64,000 bases of DNA from Ruminococcus difficilis (GCF_016680995.1 NZ_JAEQMG010000035.1:1-64000); one strand, 5' to 3'; counted from the first letter of the stretch, positions 55,181-63,644 are shown. Made by a program: numbers and translations. Notes: generated by a model from the letters alone, not told the origin.

Positions 55181-55699
55181 ATGGACAAAGCAAAACTGAT
55201 GGAAGAATTAAAATCATGTTCTAAAGATGATTTAGAATTAATTGAGTCAAGCCAACAGGATTTGTATACTCCCGAAGAAATGAATGTTATAAGGGAAATG
55301 ATAAGAGTTAAAGCAAAAGAAGAAAAGGAAGAACAAAACGCGTTTATTCAAGCACATCTTCCTAAAGAAATAACTTGTCCTAAATGTGAAGGAGTAAACC
55401 CGTTTTCTAATGATAGTTGTTGCTATTGTGGTTATGCTTTTGATAAAAGCAAGTATTATCAAATTGACTATTATAATGATGATAATGATGAAATAAACAA
55501 CAACGAAGAAAAAGAAAATGGGCGTTCATATACATTTCAATACATCATTAGTTTTCTAATTCCTCTTGTTGGGTTTATCCTCGGTGCAATTCTGTTGTCA
55601 AAAGAAAATGATGAAGAAAAATCTGTTGGTAAGACTTGTATTATTCTTGGAATAATAGCAATAGCTATCAGTGCTATAATATACGCTCTAATTCTCTAA
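55181..55699 (+). CDS. Zinc-ribbon membrane protein, hypothetical
   Basis: The 172-residue protein has an acidic helical N-terminus, a zinc ribbon with CPKC and CCYCGYAF (about 66-87), an Asp/Asn/Glu-rich linker and two C-terminal membrane helices (about 119-139 and 150-171). No specific family is recognised. Base composition is strikingly AT-rich compared with the chromosome, in keeping with transfer. GAGGG lies about 8 bases before the ATG and a strong terminator follows. It is the sole intact gene of the decayed element. Confidence 0.75.
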   Translation: MDKAKLMEELKSCSKDDLELIESSQQDLYTPEEMNVIREMIRVKAKEEKEEQNAFIQAHLPKEITCPKCEGVNPFSNDSCCYCGYAFDKSKYYQIDYYNDDNDEINNNEEKENGRSYTFQYIISFLIPLVGFILGAILLSKENDEEKSVGKTCIILGIIAIAISAIIYALIL

Positions 55700-55706
55700 T
55701 AGTTCT

Positions 55707-55738
55707 AAACAGCCAACGCAAAACGCGTTGGCTGTTTC
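55707..55738 (+). terminator. Terminator of the zinc-ribbon gene
   Basis: The stem aaacagccaacgc/gcgttggctgttt ends in TTTCTT. Confidence 0.85.
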
Positions 55739-55927
55739 TTGCTCAATTATGTGTATTGTGTAATACTGTTGGTGCTTAATCATATTCTTGCTCATAATTT
55801 GCTCATAATTTTATGAGCAAAAGTGAAATAAACTGAAATGATATGAAATGATAATACCGCGAAAACGGCTTGATTACGCGATTCTTGCACCGAACTGAAA
55901 TAAAATGACAGACTATTTGGATTATCT

Positions 55928-55985
55928 CGAATCTCTTGTCCTCCGCCAGAAAAAGGTATCACGCATCGGCGTGGTACCTTTTTCT
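55928..55985 (+). other. Outermost att copy plus original tRNA terminator
   Basis: The tRNA 3' end (55928-55950) is followed by ggtatcacg...cgtggtacc and TTTTT (55951-55985). This is probably the ancestral sequence downstream of tRNA-Ser(GCT) before any insertion. The rest of the gap to 56172 shows no gene. Confidence 0.8.
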
Positions 55986-56172
55986 TGTGCAGTGCATATG
56001 TAGTTGAGCCGAGAGGAACGGAAACGCGTGTCCCGCGGCGTGAGCGTCATCGCCGAACGCGTGCGGTGAACGATGCAGAGAAAGCGTTTGTGCTTTTGGG
56101 GACAGAAGCGAAAATCGTTGCAAAAAAAGCCGGATCAAAAGTAACGATCCTTTTGATCCGACCCTGTTGGAT

Positions 56173-57540
56173 TTATGTTGTGTAGAACGCGCATCCTTTT
56201 TTGCCTTTTCTTTTGGTGATGTACATCGCCTTATCCGCCTGATTGAACAGCTCGGAGGGCTCTGCGGCGTTTGAACCGTGCGAAACACCCGCGCTGACGG
56301 AAACGGCAGGCAGACCGTCGGCGGTGTCGGCAAGCATGGTGTTGATATGCTCGACCTTGTTTTTGATCAGCTCCTCAAACCGGTTTTCGGCGTGTACCAT
56401 GAACACCACGAATTCATCGCCGCCGATCCGGCAGACATAATCATCCGAACGGAAGTGGTCGAGCAGGGTAGAGGCGACCTTTTTCAGTACCTTATCGCCG
56501 ATGTCATGTCCGTAGTTGTCGTTGACGCTCTTAAAATCATCGACGTCCAGCACGATCAGGTAGGTGGACTGCATATCAATGCCGGATAAAAGCAGGTCGT
56601 AGCCGGTGCGGTTGTAGACCTTTGTCAGCTGATCGTGAGAGGAATCGTAGTTCAGTTGGTTGACGCCGTTTTTATACTGGGCATACATCTTGTTGTATTC
56701 CTGCGCCAGAGTGCGGAACTCGTTCGCGCCTTTTTCGGTGATCATGCCGGTGTCTTTGATTTGGGCGACCGCGTTCATCATAGGGGAAATGCCGATTTTT
56801 GTCACGAAAAACACCAGTCCGCATTCGCCGATCGCCAGCAGGATGATGATCAGTCCTACGATCTGCAGGCTGATACTCAGCTCCTTTTGCGCGGCCTGTT
56901 CACGGCTTTTGGTCAGCAGCTCGATATCGCTGACGCTGCTCTTCATGTTTTCGCGGATCTCGTCCTTCTTCTGATAGTATGCTTCACTGAGCACCGTTTC
57001 CGACGCGCGGCGCATTTTGTCTTCGGGGGAGAGAGCGGCGTCGGCAGGATCCAGCTCGACCTCATTCACAACGTCCGGGCAGTCGGTGTAGCCCTTTGCC
57101 TCGGCGACGAGCTTCATAGAATAGTATTCGCGATCCATCAGCTCTCTGGAGTCGGTCAGCGCCGCGTTTAAATCGACGAGCGCGTCCTTGCAGTCAGGAT
57201 TCTTGGACATGGTCTCGACCGCCGCCTCACGCCGTTTGGTTTCAAACGCCTCAGTAAAATACGCGTTGAGATAGGTCTTGTCGCCGTCGATGGTGAAGCG
57301 CTGCGCGTTTTCCGTCAGGAAGTCCGAAGCGTCCATCAGCTCATTGGCGGCTTTTTCAAGCGAAATATATTCTTCCGCCGCGTTTTTCAGATTCTTGAAG
57401 GTCGACGACAGATGGAAAACGGAAAAGGTGATCAGTAACGCGATCAATATCGCGATGACCGTCATAAAGACCAGCAGCCCGCGCAGGGATATGCCGGAGA
57501 AAACGCGTTTTTTGTTGTCAGCCCGATCTTTCTTCATCAT
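56173..57540 (-). CDS. Membrane-bound GGDEF diguanylate cyclase
   Basis: A promoter at 57571-57599 rules out earlier in-frame starts, so the ATG at 57540 (455 residues) is chosen; 57546 and 57537 are close alternatives. The protein has a membrane helix (about 23-45), a helical extracytoplasmic sensor (about 46-225), a second helix (about 228-250) and a GGDEF domain (about 285-455) with the intact catalytic motif RIGGDEFVVF. It makes cyclic di-GMP from GTP. No inhibitory RxxD is obvious upstream of the motif. It lies just outside the mobile-element island. Confidence 0.92.
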   Translation of the reverse strand: MMKKDRADNKKRVFSGISLRGLLVFMTVIAILIALLITFSVFHLSSTFKNLKNAAEEYISLEKAANELMDASDFLTENAQRFTIDGDKTYLNAYFTEAFETKRREAAVETMSKNPDCKDALVDLNAALTDSRELMDREYYSMKLVAEAKGYTDCPDVVNEVELDPADAALSPEDKMRRASETVLSEAYYQKKDEIRENMKSSVSDIELLTKSREQAAQKELSISLQIVGLIIILLAIGECGLVFFVTKIGISPMMNAVAQIKDTGMITEKGANEFRTLAQEYNKMYAQYKNGVNQLNYDSSHDQLTKVYNRTGYDLLLSGIDMQSTYLIVLDVDDFKSVNDNYGHDIGDKVLKKVASTLLDHFRSDDYVCRIGGDEFVVFMVHAENRFEELIKNKVEHINTMLADTADGLPAVSVSAGVSHGSNAAEPSELFNQADKAMYITKRKGKKGCAFYTT

Positions 57541-57570
57541 GATCATCGCCCTTGCAGAGTTGATGATTTT

Positions 57571-57599
57571 AGTATACCATCGACAGTGAGCCGTTGCAA
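57571..57599 (-). promoter_or_regulatory. Predicted promoter of the diguanylate cyclase gene
   Basis: On the minus strand TTGCAA, 17-bp spacer and TATACT. Confidence 0.7.
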
Positions 57600-57725
57600 T
57601 AAAAATATCAATTGAATCGTAAAATAATAAATCGGTTTTCAGACTGTGATGATCCGCTGTGCGGGCGGACTGCTGTATTATTTGTCGAGTATGACAGCCC
57701 TGCAAATAAAGGATCAATAAAACGA

Positions 57726-57750
57726 ATGACCACCTGTCCGGGTGGCCATT
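57726..57750 (-). terminator. Hairpin after the PlsC-like gene
   Basis: On the minus strand the stem tggccacc/ggtggtca is followed by ttcgtttta, just after the stop codon at 57757. Confidence 0.6.
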
Positions 57751-57756
57751 TTTATC

Positions 57757-58536
57757 TCATTCATTATCTTGTATCATCTTCCAATAGCCGGCGGCGTCTT
57801 CCTCGTACTGACCGTAGGCGGTGTACCAGAGGGGCGGGAGGAAGTTGACGGGCTTGTGCTCGGGCAGGGCTCTGCCGAGGCGGTCGATGTTGTCGCGCAG
57901 GTAGTGGACAAGCGTATCGCGCTGATCATCGAGCGAACGCTCCGGATCGTAGGCGATCGGCTTGCCGACGGAGATGATCGCGTTTTTCTTCTCCAGATAT
58001 ACGGGATAGAATTTGAGCGCCTTTTTGCTCTTGCGATAATACAGGCGCGCGATATCGACAAAGCCCGGCTGCAGCTCGTTGATGTACTCCGAGTACCGCT
58101 TGGGTGATTCGGCGAAGATCACCAGATGGTCGCCGTCGGTCAGCGCGCGGATGCTCTGCTTGAACGTCTGGATGATCCTCGTGTCGTGATAGACGGGGAT
58201 GGTGTTCGAGTAGCGCAGAAGGGGCGGCAGTCCCTTGGCGATGATATGCGCCATAAATCGCCAGAACCATTTGCATTTGCGGGCGTTGGAGAAGAATACA
58301 TCATGGTAGGCGTAGTTGACCGCCTCCTTGCTGTCCAGCGCACAGCTGATCGTCCATGACTGATGCTTGGGCTTGAAGTCGAGCGTCATCATGACGGGTC
58401 CGCGGATCGCGGAATGGTTGCAGACGAATACCGCGGGTTCATCGGGCTCTTCCTCATACACCGTTTTCGCGGGCGGAAGGAACATGACGCGCGCAAAGCC
58501 GCGGATGATCTTATAATAAATGTAATCGAGCTTCAT
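57757..58536 (-). CDS. PlsC-like lysophospholipid acyltransferase homologue with degenerate motifs
   Basis: The 259-residue protein has the length and layout of 1-acylglycerol-phosphate acyltransferases. The NHxxxxD motif reads NHSAIRG, so His41 is kept but the Asp of the charge relay is replaced by Gly46. The glycerol-phosphate motif usually FPEGTRS reads FAESPKRYSEY. Either the acceptor differs or the catalytic mechanism is altered; the family otherwise moves acyl chains to lysophosphatidic acid at the membrane. The start at MKLDYIYYK follows AAAGAGAAC, a weak site. Confidence 0.7.
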   Translation of the reverse strand: MKLDYIYYKIIRGFARVMFLPPAKTVYEEEPDEPAVFVCNHSAIRGPVMMTLDFKPKHQSWTISCALDSKEAVNYAYHDVFFSNARKCKWFWRFMAHIIAKGLPPLLRYSNTIPVYHDTRIIQTFKQSIRALTDGDHLVIFAESPKRYSEYINELQPGFVDIARLYYRKSKKALKFYPVYLEKKNAIISVGKPIAYDPERSLDDQRDTLVHYLRDNIDRLGRALPEHKPVNFLPPLWYTAYGQYEEDAAGYWKMIQDNE

Positions 58537-58647
58537 ATCGGGTTCTCTTTCTGACTGCAGGGTAACAAATCGCGTGGGGTAGGGGAGAGTAATTAAAAAG
58601 GCGCGCCTTTATACTGATTTATGATAAAACGCTTAAACAAGATATTA

Positions 58648-58733
58648 GCGGAGAATTTCGTAGAGCGAGGCGGAGGACGCCGATAGGCTGGCGCCTATCA
58701 AGGACAACAACGAATCTATACGGAATTATACGC
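58648..58733. repeat. 86-bp imperfect palindrome downstream of argS
   Basis: The outer arms gcggagaatttcg and cggaattatacgc, the inner arms and the central gataggc/gcctatc hairpin are symmetric around 58690. It may act as the argS transcript end or be another repeat family. It fills the middle of the 58537-58767 gap. Confidence 0.55.
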
Positions 58734-58767
58734 AATAGATGTTAAAGGGTTTAATTAGAAATCAGTA

Positions 58768-60504
58768 TCACATTCTGTCGGGACAGGTGATGCTGAACAT
58801 ATCCAGCACGTTTTTGATGACGGTCTTGGTCGCGGTGCACAGGCTCAGACGCGCCTGCATCAGCTTTTCGTCGTCACATTTAACGCGGCAGGCGTTGTAG
58901 AACTTGTGGAAGTAGGTCGCGACGTTGGTGACGTACTTGGTGATCTTGGTGGGGTCATAGTCGCGCGCGGCGGCGATGATCTCACTGTCAAAGGCTGAGA
59001 GCAGGTGGATCAGCTCGACTTCCTCGGGAGCGCCGAGCAGGCACAGTTCCTCGTCGGTGCAGGAGCGCGCGGATACGCCCTCCGCCTCCAGATTGCGCAG
59101 GATCGAGCAGATACGCGCGTGGGCGTACTGGACATAGTAGACGGGATTCTGGCTGTCCTGCTGGATCGCGAGGTCAAGGTCAAAGTCCATCTGGGTGGTG
59201 GCTTCACGGGTGTTGAAGATGAAGCGCGCGCTGTCTACGGGAACCTCGTCGAGCAGATCGCGCAGCTGGATCGCTTTGCCGGTACGCTTACTCATGGTGA
59301 CGATCTGTCCGTCGCGGACGAGCTTGACCAACTGCATGAGCAGGATATCGAGCTTGTCGCCGTCATAGCCGATGGCGTTCATCGCGCCCTTGAGACGCAT
59401 GACATGACCGTGGTGGTCGGCGCCCCAGACGTTGATCAGCTGCTCAAAGCCGCGGTCGAATTTATTCTTGTGATAGGCGATGTCAGCGGCAAAGTAGGTG
59501 GGATTGCCGTTGGAGCGGATCAAAACATCGTCTTTTAATTCTAATTTGTCAATATAATCCTGCTTTTTGCCCTGACTGAGCAGGATCTCGGTGCAAATGT
59601 CCTTGTTCTTGTACCAGATCGCGCCGTCCTTCTCATAGGTCAGCCCCTTTTCGGTAAGGGTGTTCACGACCTCGGCGACAGAGCCGCTTTCGTGCAGGGT
59701 GCTTTCCATGAACCAGTTGTCGAAGTCGATCTTGTACTTCGCCATGTCATCCTGCATCCGCTTGATGTTGAGCGGCAGGGCGAAGTCGACCAGCGCCTTA
59801 CGGCGTTCCTCACTGCTGACAGCCGTCAGACTGCCGCCGAATTTCTCTTTGAACTGCTCGGCGCGCTCGATGATATCCGAGCCCTGATAGCCGTCCTCGG
59901 GGAAAGCGAAGCTATCATCAAATAACTGCATATAACGTGCTTCTAATGATGCGGCGAATTTCTCGATCTGGTTGCCCGCGTCGTTGACATAGAACTCGCG
60001 GTATGCCTGATAGCCCGCCTTGTCCAGCACGGCGGCAAGGCAGTCGCCCAGCGCGCCGCCTCTGGCGTTGCCGAGATGCATGGGGCCGGTCGGGTTGGCG
60101 GAAACGAACTCCACCATGACCTTCTTGCCCTGACCGTAGTCGCTCTCGCCGTAGCGCTCGCCCTCGTTCTCGATCTCACGGAGTACGGCAGCAAAATAGC
60201 GCTTGCTCAAAAAGAAGTTGATGAAGCCGGGTCCCGCAATCTCGCATTTTTCGATAAAAGAATTTTCGAGATCGATGTGATCCAGAATGATCTGCGCCGC
60301 CTTGACGGGCGCCATGCGGAATACGCGCGCGCCTGCCATCGCCACATTGGTCGCGATATCGCCGTGGGAGCGGTCGGCGGGCTCTTCGATGACGAAGCTC
60401 GGGATCTCGCCCGCGGGCAGAGCGCCCTGCTCCATCGCCGCGGTAACTGCGGCTTCGATCTGCTTTCTCAGGTTTTCGGTGACATTGGTGTTAGTTTTAG
60501 ACAT
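58768..60504 (-). CDS. argS: Arginyl-tRNA synthetase
   Basis: The ATG at 60504 (MSKTNTNVTEN; AAAGGAAAG upstream) gives 578 residues. The class Ia signatures are visible as SANPTGPMHLGNARG (HIGH region, about 128-142) and MSKRTGKA (KMSKS region). The N-terminal Add1 domain lies at about 5-95 and the C-terminal DALR anticodon-binding domain at about 460-578. It charges tRNA-Arg and, like its relatives, needs the tRNA to activate arginine. It follows the DUF1934 gene at 61143 in the same direction, a neighbourhood also known from Bacillus (ywiB-argS), with a small gene and repeats inserted between. Confidence 0.96.
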   Translation of the reverse strand: MSKTNTNVTENLRKQIEAAVTAAMEQGALPAGEIPSFVIEEPADRSHGDIATNVAMAGARVFRMAPVKAAQIILDHIDLENSFIEKCEIAGPGFINFFLSKRYFAAVLREIENEGERYGESDYGQGKKVMVEFVSANPTGPMHLGNARGGALGDCLAAVLDKAGYQAYREFYVNDAGNQIEKFAASLEARYMQLFDDSFAFPEDGYQGSDIIERAEQFKEKFGGSLTAVSSEERRKALVDFALPLNIKRMQDDMAKYKIDFDNWFMESTLHESGSVAEVVNTLTEKGLTYEKDGAIWYKNKDICTEILLSQGKKQDYIDKLELKDDVLIRSNGNPTYFAADIAYHKNKFDRGFEQLINVWGADHHGHVMRLKGAMNAIGYDGDKLDILLMQLVKLVRDGQIVTMSKRTGKAIQLRDLLDEVPVDSARFIFNTREATTQMDFDLDLAIQQDSQNPVYYVQYAHARICSILRNLEAEGVSARSCTDEELCLLGAPEEVELIHLLSAFDSEIIAAARDYDPTKITKYVTNVATYFHKFYNACRVKCDDEKLMQARLSLCTATKTVIKNVLDMFSITCPDRM

Positions 60505-60532
60505 ATACACTTTCCTTTGCTGTATGATTCTG

Positions 60533-60655
60533 CCTTCCCCTCGAGGGGAAGGGGACGCATGCGTCCCGCAGTTGTTACCCAAGGCTCCCTTTGGGAAAGG
60601 GAGCTGTCACCCTTGCGGTGACTGAGGGATTGTATTAATGTCGCGTAAGCGACCA
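60533..60655 (+). repeat. Family-D fragment plus family-A repeat upstream of argS
   Basis: ccttcccctcgaggggaagg (family-D end, 60533-60553) with the palindrome gggacgcatgcgtccc is followed by an A unit (60581-60655, variable hairpin gtcacccttgcggtgac). Confidence 0.75.
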
Positions 60656-60663
60656 CCTTATTC

Positions 60664-61041
60664 TTATAGAGCTTTGATGCGTGCAGATACATGAAAATGG
60701 ATATCATTGCAAACATCTTGAAATCGGGTTTGAATATCTCTGTTGCTGTATCGCAGAACTTCAATACCCAGACTGTTTAAAAAGATTGTACGATCAGCGT
60801 CATATTTCTCCGCACTTTCGGTATAGTGCTGAGAACCGTCGAGCTCGATCACCAGCTTTGCACGAGGACAGTAAAAATCGACAATATAACGATCCAGTAC
60901 CTTTTGTCTGGTAAAAGCAACCCCAAAGGATTGTCTGTACGGTTTTAAATAGTCATACCACAGATGCTTTTCTTCCTTGGTCATGTTCTTTCTTAATTCT
61001 TTTGCCAAGTGAACATTCTCTTTGTTGTGTATTCTATCCAT
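60664..61041 (-). CDS. DUF559 endonuclease-like protein
   Basis: I take the ATG at 61041 (MDRIHNKENVHLAKELRKN; 125 residues), which follows a weak AGGTG; upstream in-frame codons lie in a repeat. The domain shows KEEKHLWYDYLKP, then DRYIVDFYCPRAKLVIELDGSQH, which carries the PD-(D/E)xK-like Asp...Glu-x-Asp pattern of DUF559, a family related to very-short-patch-repair endonucleases. Such proteins are common and their substrate is unknown. It sits between argS and the DUF1934 gene and is flanked by family-A repeats on both sides, so it may have been inserted there. Confidence 0.85.
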   Translation of the reverse strand: MDRIHNKENVHLAKELRKNMTKEEKHLWYDYLKPYRQSFGVAFTRQKVLDRYIVDFYCPRAKLVIELDGSQHYTESAEKYDADRTIFLNSLGIEVLRYSNRDIQTRFQDVCNDIHFHVSARIKAL

Positions 61042-61088
61042 GTAAAGCACCTGATTCGGTTGGTCGCGGAGCGATCCGCTCCATTCAT

Positions 61089-61140
61089 ACAATCCCTCAG
61101 CTTCGCTATGCTCAGCAGCTCCCTTTCCCAAAGGGAGCCT
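61089..61140 (-). repeat. Family-A repeat, reverse
   Basis: The reverse copy (acaatccctcagcttcgc... aagggagcct) ends 2 bases from the stop codon of the DUF1934 gene. Confidence 0.75.
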
Positions 61141-61142
61141 AT

Positions 61143-61565
61143 TTATTTTTCCTTCACGGAAATATAGAATTCATTATAGCTTACGACGGTGCGGTTGAAA
61201 TCGAGCTGATACGCCGCGGTGATCGCGCCGCCGTGCTCGTCCAGATCGACCTTGATGTCGTCGGTGAAGATGCCGATGAACATCTGACCCATCGGGGTGT
61301 TGTACAGACATTCGTGACGCTTGCCTTTTTCCAAGATCAGATGACTGCTCATCTCGCCCTGACGGTCGATCGACAGAACGCCGTTTTCGAGCGTGACGGT
61401 GGTTTCGGTTTTCAGCTCGGGGCGATCCTCGGGGTATTCGGGGTAGGTGATCGTGATCCTGCCGTCCTCGACGGTCATATCGCCGGCGGTGAACACCTCG
61501 ATCTTGTCCGATTCTCCGTCGACGGTCTGTTTGCCGATGACGGTGATGATATATCTTTCTTCCAT
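61143..61565 (-). CDS. DUF1934 (YwiB-like) beta-barrel protein
   Basis: The 140-residue protein fits the DUF1934 family, small calycin-like barrels, with features such as YIITVIGKQTVDGESDKIEV at the start, VTLENGVLSIDRQG in the middle and YQLDFNRTVVSYNEFYISV at the end. Its role is unknown; in Bacillus the homologue ywiB lies beside argS, as here. GGAGTAGGAGG directly precedes the ATG. Confidence 0.85.
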   Translation of the reverse strand: MEERYIITVIGKQTVDGESDKIEVFTAGDMTVEDGRITITYPEYPEDRPELKTETTVTLENGVLSIDRQGEMSSHLILEKGKRHECLYNTPMGQMFIGIFTDDIKVDLDEHGGAITAAYQLDFNRTVVSYNEFYISVKEK

Positions 61566-61634
61566 CCTCCTACTCCTTTATGAAAATGGTTTCAGGTATT
61601 CGTGACAGATGCGGAAGTTTGATTCGAGGGGGTA

Positions 61635-62447
61635 TCAGTATTCCTCGATGTTGATGTGTTCTACGTGGTTGTGGGGGCTGTTGTTCAGGAACAGCGCCGC
61701 GTATTTCTCAAAGTCCGCGGGCGTATCGCTGACATAGTAGTTCGATTCGCCCTTGTGGTCATCGTCGCGCAGCAGACCGGCTTCCCGCAGGATCTTCTGC
61801 GTATAGATCGCGGTCTCCTTGCCGGAGTCGATCAGGGTCACGCCGTCGCCCATCTCCTGACGGATGGCGTCCGCGAGCAGCGGAAAATGGGTGCAGCCCA
61901 AGATCATGGTATCGACGCCGCTCTCCTTAAAGGGCGCCATGTAGCGGCGCACCATGAGCTGCACCAGCTCGTCGTCGGGATCGACCAGACCGTTCTCCAC
62001 AAAGGAGACAAAGAGCTGACAATGCTGCTCGAACACCTCGAACTCCGGGTGCTTTGCGGTGATCCTGCGCTTGTAGCTGTGAGAGTTGATGGTGGCGGCG
62101 GTGCCGATCACGCCGATCTTGCCGTTTCTGGTGACCCGTGCCGCGGTAAAGCAGGTGGGGTTGACGACGCCTGTGTAGGGGAGACCCAGCTCCTCGCTGA
62201 GATCGGGCGCTACCGAGCTGACGGTACCGCACGCGGCGACAAGGATCTTGACGCCCATCTTTTTGAGGAAACGGGCGTCCTGCAGCGCGTATTTGCTGAT
62301 GGCTTCACGGCTCTTGCTGCCGTAGGGCACGCGTCCCGTGTCGCCGAAGTAGACGATATCTTCCTGCGGCATGATCTGTTGTATCTCGCGCACAGCGGTC
62401 AGACCGCCGAGTCCCGAGTCAAAAACGCCGATGGGGGATTGCTTCAT
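61635..62447 (-). CDS. murI: Glutamate racemase
   Basis: The 270-residue protein has FDSGLGGLTAVR (9-20), FGDTGRVPYG (34-43) and the two catalytic Cys: Cys73 in VAACGTVSS and Cys185 in ILGCTHFPLL. The first motif has Gly where most family members have Asn (ACNT). The enzyme interconverts L- and D-glutamate to supply D-Glu for peptidoglycan. GAGGTAATC precedes the ATG. It is followed by the DUF1934, DUF559 and argS genes on the same strand. Confidence 0.95.
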   Translation of the reverse strand: MKQSPIGVFDSGLGGLTAVREIQQIMPQEDIVYFGDTGRVPYGSKSREAISKYALQDARFLKKMGVKILVAACGTVSSVAPDLSEELGLPYTGVVNPTCFTAARVTRNGKIGVIGTAATINSHSYKRRITAKHPEFEVFEQHCQLFVSFVENGLVDPDDELVQLMVRRYMAPFKESGVDTMILGCTHFPLLADAIRQEMGDGVTLIDSGKETAIYTQKILREAGLLRDDDHKGESNYYVSDTPADFEKYAALFLNNSPHNHVEHINIEEY

Positions 62448-62463
62448 ATGATTACCTCATTTC

Positions 62464-62617
62464 AGCCTCCCTTTCCTAAGGGAGGTGGCACGAAGTGCCG
62501 GAGGGTTGCTGTGTAAGGATCCTGCTTATGGCGGTGATCCTGATATCGGTAACGTATCAACCCTCAGTCACCGTGACACAAGTGTCCGGTGACAGCTCCC
62601 TTAGGAAAGGGAGCCTT
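62464..62617. repeat. Inverted pair of family-A repeats
   Basis: A forward copy (62464-62510, gcctccctttcctaaggg with ggcacgaagtgcc) faces a reverse copy (62557-62617, hairpin gtcaccgtgacacaagtgtccggtgac split) across about 45 bp. It separates murI from the divergent gene at 62818. Confidence 0.75.
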
Positions 62618-62817
62618 TGTGCACTTCCTGATTGCACATATCTATACATTATATATAATACCACAAACCGTCATCCCATGCAATAACAAAATTTCGCTTG
62701 CATTATTCGGCTGTTTCATGTATAATACCTATAATTGCGGAGGTTCTGCTCACGCCCGGTTTTTTGCGGGAGGAGCAAGCCCCTCCCCTACAGAATGATG
62801 AAAAAGGAATGATTACT

Positions 62818-63609
62818 ATGCTGGATCAGGCATTCGGACATATTTCGGATAAGGTGGAAGAGGCGTTAAAGCCGCAGGGCTTTACCCGCCAGAAGATCAC
62901 CTCCGATAACGATAACGAGCTGGTATCGCTGTATACCTCCGAGACCATGGCGTATTCCGTCATCTATTATAAGGATAAGCAGCATACCCTGCTGCGCGAA
63001 TGCGCGATGACCGACGACGGTCCCGATAACAACTGGAAGACCCTCGCGACGTGGATGTTCGATCCCGATCACGACACCATGAAGGAAGCGAGCTCCATCG
63101 CGAACGACTTCTGTGACGCGATCTCCGCGCCGAGCGCCATCAAGAAAGTGAAGCAGACGAAGAAAACCAAGAAGAACGATGACGGCAACGCCGATCCTGT
63201 GTTCCTCTCTAAGCGTTTTCTCACGCTGTTCCCCGATATGAAGGACGAGATCCGTGACGAGCAGGATTGCTATTATCCGTTCCGCGGCGTCACCTTCGCC
63301 AGAGCGAGCATCGTGCCGCGCGTCAATCAGCTGGTCAAAACGGGCAAGGCGGGTGAGCTGAAGAAGCTCGGCAACATCCTGACCACCCAGTATACCAACG
63401 GCGATGCCGACACCCGCTCTATCATCACCATCGTGATCCTCAACGGTATCCCCGAAGAGGATGAGGCGAAGATCGAGGAATACCTCGGCGACGACCTCAA
63501 AAAGGCGTTCCAATTCGCAAAGAAATACCGCAACAAGACCGTTAAGCCCGAAAAGGAAAAGAAGAAGAAAAAGACGATGGCACAGCGGCTGGAGGGTATG
63601 CAGCGCTGA
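62818..63609 (+). CDS. Hypothetical soluble protein with Lys-rich tail
   Basis: AAAAGGA supports the ATG at 62818 (MLDQAFGHISDKVEEALK; 263 residues). It contains a domain of about 90 residues with TSETMAYSVIYYKDKQHTLLREC, a Lys-rich linker (about 105-125), a second helical part (about 128-240, KRFLTLFPDMKDEIRDEQ) and a basic tail (KPEKEKKKKKTMAQRLEG). No membrane segment, signal peptide or known motif is seen. Another reading is a two-domain cytoplasmic protein of a family I do not recognise. Confidence 0.75.
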   Translation: MLDQAFGHISDKVEEALKPQGFTRQKITSDNDNELVSLYTSETMAYSVIYYKDKQHTLLRECAMTDDGPDNNWKTLATWMFDPDHDTMKEASSIANDFCDAISAPSAIKKVKQTKKTKKNDDGNADPVFLSKRFLTLFPDMKDEIRDEQDCYYPFRGVTFARASIVPRVNQLVKTGKAGELKKLGNILTTQYTNGDADTRSIITIVILNGIPEEDEAKIEEYLGDDLKKAFQFAKKYRNKTVKPEKEKKKKKTMAQRLEGMQR

Positions 63610-63644
63610 GCCTGAGTTGACTACCGAATCACGGAGGTACCGCT

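Larger units (their letters stand above)
54802..55950. mobile_element. Decayed second integrative element flanked by tRNA 3'-end repeats
   Basis: The interval is bounded by copies of cgaatctcttgtcctccgcc at 54802-54822 and 55928-55950. Inside the left end lies a terminator hairpin (54832-54875) analogous to that of the large element. Next are two gctcata-type repeats (54905-54925), matched at the right end by two copies of ttgctcataatt (55787-55812), then an integrase fragment and one cargo gene. It has no functional recombinase, so it could move only in trans or together with its neighbour. Confidence 0.8.

Noticed and set aside
56173..57717. Longer N-terminus for the diguanylate cyclase
   Set aside because: A good promoter (57571-57599) lies inside the extra stretch, so the transcript starts after it; the ATG at 57540 has a usable binding site.
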